Shown piece after piece: positions 51,376-61,415 of a DNA stretch of 64,000 bases (position 1 is the stretch's first letter; the number at the start of each line of letters is the position of its first letter). Below the pieces are notes generated by a model. That model did no database searches. It was given only the letters and a program-made list of their open reading frames with translations, and was not told where the DNA came from. Position numbers and translations under genes: made by a program. The DNA comes from Gymnopilus junonius (lineage: Eukaryota; Basidiomycota; Agaricomycetes; Agaricales; Galerinaceae): positions 95,692 through 159,691 of the forward strand of contig JADNYJ010000087.1 of the NCBI GenBank assembly GCA_015501075.1, in the 5' to 3' direction.

Positions 51376-54300
51376 TCAGCGGTCCTCATCCCTTCGCACA
51401 CACTGGGGATCGCGTTGACACTGGCTGTGTGCATACGAAGGAAGTAAGGCTCAATGCGTCTGCTCTTTCTGACCCCGACTCTCTCCGACTCTCGTTAACA
51501 TCTCCGCTCCGACCCGACCTTAAGTCACTAACGTTAATTGACTCTGGCTCTAGCCATTGTTTTGTTGATACCCATTTTATCCGTTCTAATAATTTACTCC
51601 CTTCTCCGATCGATCCGGTTAAGCTCAAACTGATTGATGGCTCCTACGGCAACATGATTACTGAAACCCTCTCCATTCCGATTACATTCCCCTCCGGTGA
51701 AACTATTACTATTGACTTTTTCGTAACCTCGCTGGACTCCTCCTGTGTTCTGGTTCTAGGATATAACTGGCTCTTCCGCTACAATCTGTTGATTGACTGG
51801 AAATTGGGCCGTATCGACTTCCGTTCCGAACTACTTGACAACCCGGCTCCGATGTCATCCCATAGGCCAGCTCTGCTGCCTACACCTCCATTATTGGAAC
51901 CTCCGACCCCTCCGTTTCCTCCGACTACCCCTACGGTTACACCTCCGACCCCTCCGACCTCTGTAGCATCTTCTGATGCACCTCGCGTCTCGCTAATCAA
52001 TGCAGCTGCTTTCGCAAGAGCATGCAAGTTACCTGGCGCTCAAAGTTTCACAGTTCACCTCTCCGATCCTGCCATCTCCGCTCATGCCGCTTCCGTCTCC
52101 GACGAAGCACCTGATCTGTCTAGTATTCCTCCTGAATACCATGACTTTGCGGATGTCTTCAGTAAATCTAAAGCTGACACGCTCACACCCCATCGACCTT
52201 ACGACCTCAAGATCAATCTCGAACCTGGCACTTCCCCTCCCGTTGGAAATATGTACTCCCTTTCGCAATCCGAACTTCAATCCCTCCGAGAATTTATCGA
52301 CGAGCACCTCCGAATCGGTTTCATTCGACCTTCAACCTCTCCGCATGGCGCTCCGATCCTTTTCGTTTGCAAAAAGGATGGATCACTACGACTTTGCGTT
52401 GACTTTAGAGGATTAAACAAGATCATGAAGAAAGACCGATATCCGCTTCCGCTCATCTCCGACCTCCTGTCCACTGCTGGTAAAGCACGCATCTATACGG
52501 CTATCGACCTCCGACATGCCTATCACCTAGTCCGCATAGCGGAAGGCGACGAATGGAAAACAGCATTCCGAACACACTATGGATCGTTTGAATGGAACGT
52601 TATGCCATTTGGACTGTCCAATGCGCCTGCCGTTTTTCAACGCTTCATGAACGACATACTAAGTGATTTATTAGATGTGTCTGTCATCGTTTACCTCGAC
52701 GACATCCTGATCTACTCCGATGATCCTACCCAGCATAAGGAACACGTTCGCGAAGTCCTCCGACGTCTCCGACAACACGGTCTGTATGCCCGCTCCGACA
52801 AATGCAATTTCTCTACGAACACGGTTAATTACCTTGGATTCATTCTTTCACCAGAAGGCCTCAAGATGGATGAAAGCAAGATCAAGACTATCCAAGATTG
52901 GCCCGAACCCAAGAAGATTAAGGATGTTCAATCCTTCTTAGGTTTCGCGAATTTCTACCGACGATTTATCTCCGACTACTCCGACATCGTTGTTCCGCTC
53001 ACCCGACTCACTAGGAAAGGAACCCCTTGGCAATTCAACGACGCTGCTCGAAAAGCCTTCAACAAGCTCAAGAAAGCATTTACAACTGCTCCGATACTTA
53101 CTCACTGGGTTCCCGACCGTCCGATTATTGTGGAAACTGACACTTCCGACTACGCGCTTGGAGCGATCCTCTCCATCTGCACCTCCGATGACGAGATTCA
53201 CCCTGTTGCATTTCACTCACGTACTTTCACAGGTCCTGAAATCAACTACGACACCCACGACAAAGAACTACTAGCAATCTTCGACGCGTTTAAAGTATGG
53301 CGACATTATCTGGAAGGCTCCGCCGCTCCGATCGACGTCGTCACTGACCACAAGAATTTAACATACTTTGCAACCACTAAAGTTCTTACTCGCCGACAAG
53401 CCCGCTGGTCCGAATATCTCTGCCAATTCAACCTCATCATCCGCTTCCACCCTGGACGTCTCGGTACGAAACCTGACTCTTTAACTAGACGATGGGATGT
53501 CTATCCCAAAGGGGGAAATAGCGACTATGCAAGCATTAACCCAAGCAACTTCTGACCTATTTTCACCCAAGAACAACTCTCCGCATCCCTCCGTGCCACC
53601 CAACTCTTTGAACCCACCCTCCGCGCAGTATCCCTCATGGACTCCGACCTACTCCGACACGACATCCTCGCTGCGCTACCCTCCGACCCGGTTTACCTTG
53701 CTCACATGAAGGAACCAAAACCACACTGGTCCCTTGATCCAGATGGTTACCTCCGTCATGAATCACGCATCTACGTTCCTGACGCATCCGACCTCCGACT
53801 CCGCATCCTCCGACACAAGCACGATCATATCCTCACCGGACACCCTGGACAAAATAAGACGACTAGTCTTATCCTTCGTGAATACACCTGGCCCGGACTA
53901 CGAGACTTCGTGAAGAAGTATTGCAAATCGTGTACGACATGTATGCGTTCCAAACCTCAACGACACAAACCCTACGGATTGCTCAAGCAGCTCCCGATCC
54001 CCGAACGTCCCTGGAATTCAATATCAATGGACTTTATCGAAATCCTTCCGACGTCCGACGGACACGACGCGATCCTAGTCATTGTTGACCGACTCACTAA
54101 GCAAGCCATATTCATTCCGACCACCTCCGCTTGCACCTCCGAAGACCTTGCCATGCTTTTCGTCATTCATGTGTTCTCCAAGCATGGCATCCCCGAACAC
54201 GTCACCTCCGACCGCGGACCTGAATTCGTCTCCCGCTTCTTCCGATCCTTAGGAAAAGCACTCGACATGAAACTCCATTTCACTTCCGGATACCATCCTG

Positions 54301-55202
54301 AAGGCGATGGCCAGACTGAACGTACTAATCAGACACTAGAGCAATACCTCCGAATTTATTGCAACTATCAGCAAGATAATTGGTCAAGTTTATTACCTCT
54401 TGCAGAGTTTGCTTACAACAACGCTCCTAGTGCTACTACTGGCATTTCACCATTCTTCGCTAATAAAGGTTACCACCCTAACATGGCTATCCACCCCGAA
54501 CGCGACCTCGCCTCCGCTCGCGCTCACGATTTTGTTGTTGATCTAGACGAATTACACAAAGAACTCAAGAATGCTATCGCTGAATCACAAAAGCGTTATC
54601 AAGTCTCCGCCGACCTCCGACGCACTCCGCCCCCTGACTTCCAAGTCAGACAGCAAGCATTCGTCAAAGCAAAGTTCTTCCGCACCACACGTCCCTCCAA
54701 GAAACTCTCCGAAAAATATTACGGTCCTTTTGATATCATCGCCAAAGCCGGCACACACTCTTTTACTTTACGACTTCCTGACTCCATGCACGGTGTTCAC
54801 CCCGTTTACCACGTTTCTATGCTGGAACCGTTTACTCCGAACGATATTCCGAATCGGACTCAATCTCCGCCTCCGCCTGTTGAAGTCGAAGGAGAAATCG
54901 AATATGAAATCGCTGAAGTCCTCGACTCCAAGCTTGATCAACGACGCAAGTGCAAACTATTGTACTTGGTTCGCTGGTTAGGTTATGAAGGCACCGATGA
55001 AGAACAATCCTGGCTCCCAGCTACTGAACTCGAACACGCCTCCGACCTCATCTCCGACTTTCACTCCGCTTACCCCACAAACCCGGACCTCTTTCATCTC
55101 TCACTTAGCTTACGATTCACCAAAAAAACGTCATTAACAAGAAACAATAAGTATATAGAAAAGAAAAAAAAAAAAAGACTACAAAAAACAACAACTATCT
55201 AA
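51372..55202 (+). pseudogene. pol: retrotransposon Pol (PR-RT-RH-IN-chromodomain) with in-frame stop
   Basis: Open in one frame from 51288, entered by -1 frameshift near 51372. Protease: LIDSGSSHCFVD near 51535. Reverse transcriptase: LRLCVDFRGLNKIMKKDRYP, AIDLRHAYH and VIVYLDDILIYSDD near 52690, catalytic Asp residues present. RNase H: VETDTSDYALG, DTHDKELLAI and DVVTDHKNLTYF. A TGA at 53553-53555 interrupts the frame just before integrase; the same frame continues to 55202, so this is a nonsense change, not a frameshift. Integrase: zinc finger HILTGHPGQ...CKSCTTC, then SMDFIE, TSDRGPEF and GQTERTN (DDE residues). Chromodomain: YEIAEVLDSK, CKLLYLVRWLGYEGTDEEQS. Without stop readthrough the copy makes no integrase. 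Confidence 0.93.
53553..53555 (+). other. in-frame TGA in pol
   Basis: TTC TGA CCT between RNase H and integrase. A single C-to-T change from CGA (Arg) would create it, the same CpG type of change seen between the LTRs. Confidence 0.8.
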
Positions 55203-56261
55203 TGATGAGCGCGCTTTGCTGGCACCTCGTCCTCGTACTCCTCACCCTCCTCGTACTCCTCGTCCTCCTCGTACTCCACTCCGACGACTCCTTCCTCTTC
55301 CTCTTCAACCCCACCTGTTCCTCTTCCTCACTCTCACTCTCGCCCGTTCCCTCCTGTCCACCCATCACCGCTCCGACCACCTCATCCTCCGACTCCTCTG
55401 ACTCCTCCGACTCCGACTCCACACCTCAACCTTCTTCCCCGCGTCCAAGTCTGCCACGACCCTATCGTACCTCTCGTTCAGGTACTCCGCATCCGAGTCG
55501 ACCTCCTCCTGGTCCGACGGTATGTACTCCGACGCACTCGGCTCCGACAGTTCATATGGGGGATCTTGAACCCAGGACATGTCTTCCAACAAGTCCCGGA
55601 TCTCCCTCAGGTATCGAGCAATGTGCTCGATACCCGGCCCTTTCTGCGCCTCCGCCATCGTCTTGGGCTTGGGCTTTGCCACCCCCGTCGCCTTGGCTGG
55701 TCGTACTTCCGACTCTGTCCGACCCTCCGACCTCGTAGCTCCTCCGCCGGTCTTGCAAGCTTTGCGCTGCACTCGGCAGCGGTTGCACGACGCCGCCTTG
55801 CTGGTACCCTCCCTAAAAACAAATCACAAGTCAAAAAAATAAATCATAACAAAGAAACATTAAATGGGACTTACCTTGGCCATAGGCACTCCGCCCCCGC
55901 CTGCACGCACCAGATGCAGATGACTCCGTCCACCGCCTCATACACTCCGGCCGACTCCTGCATCGCGACCACCTGCTGCTGTGCCGCAGCTGCCTTCTGC
56001 GCCTTTTTCTTTCCCTTCGCGGTTTTCCTCCGCTCCGCCTCGCCACCTTCTCCGCCTCCGCTGCTGCCTCCGCTTCGGCCACCTTCCGTGCTTCTTCTGC
56101 TGCCCGTTCCGCCTCTGCACGCTCCTCTGCCTCCCGTCGCCTCTGCTCCATCCGCTCCCGCTTCTGACGAAGCTCTTCCCTCTGGAGCGCGAGTTTCTGC
56201 TCCTGCGCTTCAAGGTCTTCGAGGTTTCGAAATCCTCCGAGTCGGAATCGGTGTGTGACAT
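55195..56261 (-). pseudogene. antisense accessory gene, Zn2Cys6-type cluster protein, frameshifted
   Basis: Lies opposite to gag-pol between the pol stop and the 3' LTR. N-terminal MSHTDSDSEDFETSKTL at 56261, then a long Glu/Arg coiled coil (LEAQEQKLALQREELRQKRE), a Lys/Ala-rich link, and MQESAGVYEAVDGVICIWC. A 62-nt intron (55813-55874, GTAAGT to TTTTTAG) joins VQAGAECLWP to REGTSKAASCNRCRVQRKAC. The spliced cysteines read C-x2-C-x6-C-x12-C-x2-C-x6-C, the spacing of the fungal Zn2Cys6 DNA-binding cluster. HIARYLREIRDLLEDMSWV follows, then an acidic Ser/Glu region. At least three single-base frame changes (near 56215, 56050 and 55420) are needed to read it through, so this copy is decayed. 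A DNA- or RNA-binding role is inferred only from the cysteines. Confidence 0.6.
55813..55874 (-). other. intron of the antisense gene
   Basis: GTAAGTCCC donor and TTTTTAG acceptor on the minus strand, with frame kept through the cysteine cluster on both sides. Being antisense, it would not be removed from the genomic retrotransposon RNA. Confidence 0.6.
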
Positions 56262-56374
56262 ATGATGGGGGGAGGTAGGATGACAATATTGAAGAGAGGA
56301 CGAACGAAAATTTCAAGCAACCAAAACCAACCAGCACGTGACCATTCCCATGCACAGGCCTCAAGGTTCGGCCT

Positions 56375-56384
56375 AAGGGGGAAA
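56375..56384 (+). other. polypurine tract
   Basis: AAGGGGGAAA, three bases before the 3' LTR, the plus-strand primer site. Confidence 0.75.
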
Positions 56385-56387
56385 TAC

Positions 56388-56861
56388 TGTTATATACGCG
56401 CCTCCGACCAACTCCGATCTCCGACTATACGAACTCCGACCTCATGATCCCCTCGAATACTACAAGTCCCGGAACACGTAGACACTTAGATTACATGTAG
56501 CTAGTCAACTCCGAGTAGCGCAGAGTAACTTACACGTCTGCCTGCTCACTAGTACACGTACGGTCTCCGCTTAGTTTCCTCCATAGTATAAAAACCTTAG
56601 AACTATTATTAGGTACCTTAGTTCGTATATTGTTCGTTAATCAATCCACGCTCTCTACTCCGCTCTCTCGTTCCGATCCGACTCCGAAATTCGAGACAAC
56701 GTCCAGACAACGGAGCGCAACACACACGTTGAAGCTGAAGTCTCAACCCTACGTCTACATACGTTATGCTAAGACCAACTCCGACACCGACGTACTCCGA
56801 CGTAGCTCCGACGTGGATCTCCTCTGCCTACTCCGCTCTTCCCTTCGTCTAGAACTTAACA
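56388..56861 (+). repeat. 3' LTR
   Basis: 474 bp, TGTTATATAC to GAACTTAACA, one base shorter than the 5' copy. Its right edge abuts the NACHT gene fragment. Confidence 0.95.
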
Positions 56862-57770
56862 CAAGGCCTAGCATTAGACGCTGCATTTCACCCCGCTGGA
56901 GTCCTAGGAACTTATCCCAAAAACTAGGTGGAAGAGAATCCGGAGAAAATGTACGATAGGCACGCGTGGTCCGGGATCGACCAAGCAGAAGAACGCCCAG
57001 TACCCGCAGGGTAACAGCCAGGTCCTCTTCTTCAATTGCTGTAAATATTATAAAATACAACAGGTCCAGGCTTTGAAATGGCTTCGTATTGCCACGTATG
57101 TTTGCATCAAATATGACTTGCAGTTGATCAGAAGGGTTTTTCTTGTTAGCAGCGACAAATCTAGTCACCGTGGACGCATAGATAAACTGGCCAGAAGCTC
57201 GGTGAACCAGTTCATCGACAATGTGGGTGGGTGGCCATTGGCCAGCAGGCAGGTACGAGCGGAGCGGATGATGCTCTCGAATTCCATTAAATTTAGCTAG
57301 ATAAAAAGTTCTGATATCAGCATCAGCATATGCAAGTGTGGCAATGAAAAAATCAGCAGTGTTACAGCGCTCTCCCGTTCGCCAGAAGAAAAAATCTGCA
57401 AGTAACAATTGTCTTCTCTCCAAAATTTCTGCAATTGTACGCATAATCGCTGTTTTCCCTACACCAGCTGAACCAGTAATCCATTTGATAGGATTATTAT
57501 AGGTACTTCCTTCTGCCCACTCTTCGAGGTGAGTCAATATAGCAACGCGAGTCTCCGGATGACATTTAGCAGGGTCTGAAAGTTCTCCAGAGTCATGACG
57601 GGCTCGCGTCGCTACCCGCTGAGCTAATGAGTCAAATTCTGGAATAATTACAGAGATCAGATGAACTTGCGTTGACTAGTCACCACCAACAATCACTTAC
57701 CTCGAGAACCCACCTCTATGGTCTGAGTAAATGTACCACCAGAAATGAGGAGACTTCCAGTGGATATCAT
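56862..57770 (-). pseudogene. NACHT NTPase (fungal NLR) fragment, truncated by the 3' LTR
   Basis: The most likely start is the ATG at 57770 (MISTGSLLISGGTFTQ, similar to N-termini of mushroom NACHT proteins). An intron near 57636-57700 leads to EFDSLAQRVATRARHDSGE and KCHPETRVAILTHLEEW. The P-loop WITGSAGVGKTAIMRTIAE (Walker A) and ADFFFWRTGERCNTADFFIA follow. Next comes FNGIREHHPLRSYLPAGQWP, a block normally far downstream: the Walker B segment (hhhhDGLDEC type) is missing, as if about 100 codons were deleted. The frame then reads SGQFIYASTVTRFVAANKKN and enters LTR sequence at 56861. No C-terminal repeats remain. NACHT proteins act in non-self recognition; this copy cannot be functional. 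Confidence 0.8.
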
Positions 57771-59093
57771 GGCAGAATAGTTGTCAAGGAATGTGTCATT
57801 GAAGGCTGCGACCTTCAATAGGACTTGAGAGACCCTAGTAGACCTGTACCCGGTGGTCACTGGTGAACCATGCTCACATGCACAGCCTTAACGCGCCGTC
57901 GCATTATGCGTATTCAATCCTGTCAGTGTTACTGTCATGATCACGAATTTTTGCCCACTTTTCGAAGGTCAGCCAAAATTGCGACGCAAGTATCTCAGCT
58001 CTCTCGGAGATACCTTACGGGATTAGATGGCCCTCCAGGTTCCAAGATCACATTACCGGCGGTGGTCCAGTAGAAAGGCAATCACTCCGTGTCACCACGG
58101 ACGCTACAATGTTGTGCTCGACAATATCACAGTTAAATATCTACGCTGGCCTTAGCTGCAAAGATCCATACTGTTATCCGTAAAACAATTCTTATCCCAG
58201 ATGGGCAGGCTATTGGAAAGGTGATCAACGACACGGCATTGACACTGTCCTTCACTTAGTCGCAACTTGTCTGGCTAACATTATCCCTGATGTTTGGGAC
58301 AACTTCCAATCTGTGAATCTACCTGGCATATTCCTAAATTTCAAACATGCGGCCAAGTACATGATCCAGTAAGGGCATGGCAGGCGTACCATAAATGGTA
58401 CCGTCCTCGCCGTTTACTTGGTCGGGCCTTGCACATGGTAGCGCAGGCCTGCGGCATTTCCCGAATATCTTCTCTGCCCGATTTTCTAACCCAATGGACT
58501 CCCCATCAGGTCACACCGTCAACCCTATGCTTCTGGTGTCGTTCTGACACAACTAGGCTTGCCCCACCTTCGTATTCGTTATGAAATACACTGTTGACAT
58601 AAAATTGTTAACTCAAACAGTATTGGGAACATATAGTGAGGCATTTATAGAAGAGGTACGACTTTTCCTTTTCCCTATATACCTCGCTGACTGCCGTTCA
58701 TCGCATCGTATTAGGCAAAGAAGGTTGCGTTTTTGGAGATCATGTTACATCCGAGGACCTTGCCAGTGTTCTCGCGTCATTCACGGCGTCAAAAGATGCC
58801 CACCTATGACTGGTACGTACTCTTTTCATTCTAATTTGGTATTTTTCTATCCCCTTTGCACTAGTTATCGATAATAATTTATGTATCCAATCCGTAGGTG
58901 TCTCGACTATGCCGATATACAGACAATAAAGCCATTTGAAAGAAGCCACCATCCAAATTCATTCCACTTCTCGAGTGCTCTATCAGGTGTATAGACGTAA
59001 AGGCTACATGGCCTGTGGAAGTCTCTGTCTTTGCCAAGTTCCAGTAGTATAAGAGGGCCCCAACGTCCCAGCCGGAAAGTCAGCTAGTTTGCC
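57771..59093. other. 1.3 kb unassigned, possibly decayed coding DNA
   Basis: Short open frames at 58294-58584 and 58581-58874 on the plus strand switch frame repeatedly, and none is recognised. The pattern suggests an old pseudogene. The right end is the promoter of the secreted-protein gene, with a TATA-like TATAAG at 59048-59053. Confidence 0.35.
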
Positions 59094-59493
59094 ATGAAAT
59101 TCAGCGCTCTCTTCACATCCATCACCCTGATTGTAGCATTCGCTTCCTCTATCAATGCCGAACTATCGTTGCCTTCAGTGCAGCACTTGTGATGGTGCTG
59201 CCGGTAGCACTGTCCAATGTGACGGCAGTTGTCATCTCTTTGGCGGACGACATTCTGTGAAAGTCAGTCAGAAAATTTGAAAGTAATTCGTTCTATGTAA
59301 CCGAATAATTTTTTCGCATTAGATCAGCGGATCCGGCACACATTGCGTTACATATTTCGAGAACTCCTCATGCGAATTTTTTGAAGCCCAGGGCGGCACG
59401 GACATCGTGGCTGCAGGCGCATGCCAGAACGTAAATACCGGTGGTCCTGTGGGCTCATTTATCTGTGCGCCTACCGAATTTTGCCTCGCCTAG
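59094..59493 (+). CDS. small secreted cysteine-rich protein
   Basis: The start at 59094 gives MKFSALFTSITLIVAFASS, a good secretion signal. Directly read, the frame stops after INAELSLPSVQHL. A 46-nt intron (near 59133-59178) restores a frame with CSTCDGAAGSTVQCDGSCHL, and a second intron near 59257-59323 leads to ISGSGTHCVTYFENSSCEFF, AAGACQNVNTGGPVGSFICA and a stop at 59493. This gives about 100 residues with nine cysteines. The first intron shortens the hydrophobic leader, so an alternative (a one-base frameshift just after INA) is possible. A TATA-like box sits 40 bp upstream. Function unknown; the size and cysteines fit the small secreted protein class of basidiomycetes. Confidence 0.6.
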
Positions 59494-60233
59494 CTGCCGT
59501 AAGAAATGTTCTCTTATATGACAGAAAATGACTTGAGATTGATTTTTTCCAGGATACCCAGGCTTGAACGTACTTGGTTATCACAGTTATTCTTCGTTCT
59601 CCGAGTCAGAAGTATAGTGTTTTGAAATCGGATTGCCGCTGCTTCTGGTAGTTTGCACGCTTCTGACGTGTTGTAACAGACCTTCTTTTCTTCATGGCGT
59701 GTTTTGTTGACTGCAACAGTACATGCTCGCCACGGCGACCTACCAGATGATTAGTAAGGATGACTTGCTGAAATTTGAATAAGAAGTTCTTTAAGAAGGA
59801 AGAAAAGCCATGTCGTTCAGATTCGAAATGCTGATGCAAATCAAAGACCTCACGCAAATGATGTGGGATGAAGATTAAGCAAGCACCGCAAACCCCCACT
59901 TGATAAATCAAGGGCAACGTATTCCATTAGTCCAAAGCGTCGTAGAAAAATCTCACAAATCCATTGTTGCATCCAGGAACATCTTGTCAAGCTCAAGACC
60001 ACAGTAGCCAGTTATCCAAGAAGTCAAAGGAAAAAGGATCGGCCATATGCATAAAAATCCTTTCAACAACGTTCTTACTAAACAACTTCCCATATCCATG
60101 TTCGTTCGCATTCATAATATTTTTGCAAAGCGCGTCGGGCAGCATACACGTAGCATGTGGGCGGTAAACATGACATGGGGAGAGGCAAGGCAAAGAGAGA
60201 TGTAAGAAAAGACAGAACACCAGAAAGAACAGA
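59494..60233. other. intergenic, no recognised gene
   Basis: About 740 bp between convergent genes. A minus-strand open frame at 59606-59917 (103 codons) shows no known motif. Confidence 0.4.
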
Positions 60234-60554
60234 TCAACGGTAGCGGCGGAGGCTGAGAGTGTTGTGTTTCTTCCATGTAGAGCGGGCAGGGGTGTGGTTG
60301 TGGCGGTGACCTTTGCCCAAGCCACGGTTCTAAAAAGGAGAGTAAGTAAAAAAGATGAAGTAGTGGAAAAATAACGAGGCTTACCTGCTTGCCGATGCTG
60401 GTAAGACCGCGGGACTCGCGGTGCTTGTGGACAGGGTTAACGATCCAGTTGATCCTAGCGTCACGGCGGATCTGGATATTCAAGCGTTAAACAATCAATC
60501 AAGCCAAGACAAAAGAAGTAACTCACAGCCTTGTGTTGAGGGTCCACCAAGATA

Positions 60555-60586
<32 letters not shown>

Positions 60587-61008
60587 AACCCAATACGAGT
60601 TGAGCACCCGCAGGTTTCCACACCTCCTCCCGACACGCTCCTCAGCAGTACTCCTCAATCCACGCTGGTACTTGAGGTGGTTGACACCCTGGCGGACGGG
60701 TTTACCGTAGGTGGCACCCTTGGGGACGGGCTTCTTACGGTTACCACGACGCACACGGATGCGGTAGATAACATAGCCTTGCTTGGCCTTGTAGCCGAGG
60801 CGGCGGGCCTTGTCGGGGCGTGAGGGACGGGAGGCGCGGTGGACGACGTTTAATTGACGGTACTCCCAGCACCTGCAGGATAGAGATTAACGATTCGATT
60901 CGTTGGTGAAGGAGAGCGCAGAGGAACGCACCTGACACGGAGCAGGAAACGGAGGACATCCGACTGCTTCTTTTTGTAGAGCTCCCCAATGTATTTGTAT
61001 GCGCCCAT
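60234..61008 (-). CDS. RPL15: 60S ribosomal protein eL15
   Basis: Large-subunit ribosomal protein. The start at 61008 gives [20 protein letters not shown], followed after an intron by [79 protein letters not shown] and [20 protein letters not shown]. After another intron come [20 protein letters not shown] and GLTSIGKQ, and the last exon ends in NTLSLRRYR at 60234. All family blocks are present. A short intron in the 5' leader (about 61015-61073) is likely. Confidence 0.96.
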
Positions 61009-61415
61009 CTTGCGGCTAAAAAGATAGAAACAAAGTCAGACCTTCAACAATACGGCAGACGACGAGGACGCACCTTTTGCTTCAGAGATTCGTTGAGGCC
61101 GGCGGGCTTGGGTAGTCTCTCCAAAAAGGGAACGAGTGGCTGAGATGAACTGTGTAGTACCACCGGCAATCACCGCCCACGTGAGACCGGTCGGTAAGCA
61201 CCACGTGACCGCTGTTGTGTTTGTTCCGTCGATTTCCTGAAACAGATGCTCCGATCATCAGTAGTGACGATCGGCTTCATTGCAATATGGCTGTGATCAT
61301 GGCCACACAGTCGCCTGTCTTATACTCTCATCTTCAGTGTGTCCCAAGCGCCCATTTCTTGCCTTTTGCAATTCTGCTGACTCACCTCTTGCAGTAGTCC
61401 TTGCATTATACCCAG
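61009..61415. promoter_or_regulatory. divergent region, eL15 / F-box gene
   Basis: About 400 bp holding the eL15 leader and promoter on one side and the F-box promoter on the other. No motif is claimed. Confidence 0.45.

Larger units (their letters stand above)
49568..56861 (+). mobile_element. Ty3/gypsy chromovirus LTR retrotransposon
   Basis: 7,294 bp from LTR to LTR. It has TG...CA LTRs, gag with a zinc knuckle, pol in the order protease, reverse transcriptase, RNase H, integrase and chromodomain, a polypurine tract before the 3' LTR, and an extra antisense gene between pol and the 3' LTR. The integrase lying after RNase H and the C-terminal chromodomain define a chromovirus. The flanks do not share a target-site duplication (GGTGT on the left, CAAGG on the right). 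The copy is recent (LTRs about 98% identical) but carries an in-frame stop in pol and a frameshifted antisense gene, so it is probably not autonomous. Confidence 0.95.

Noticed and set aside
53497..53709. Apparent frameshift between RNase H and integrase in pol
   Set aside because: The two open frames lie in the same register (start positions differ by a multiple of three), so only the TGA separates them.
55202..55738. Plus-strand open frame after pol as a further retrotransposon gene
   Set aside because: Low-complexity Leu/Ser/Pro sequence, best explained as the complement of the acidic/Arg-rich antisense gene.
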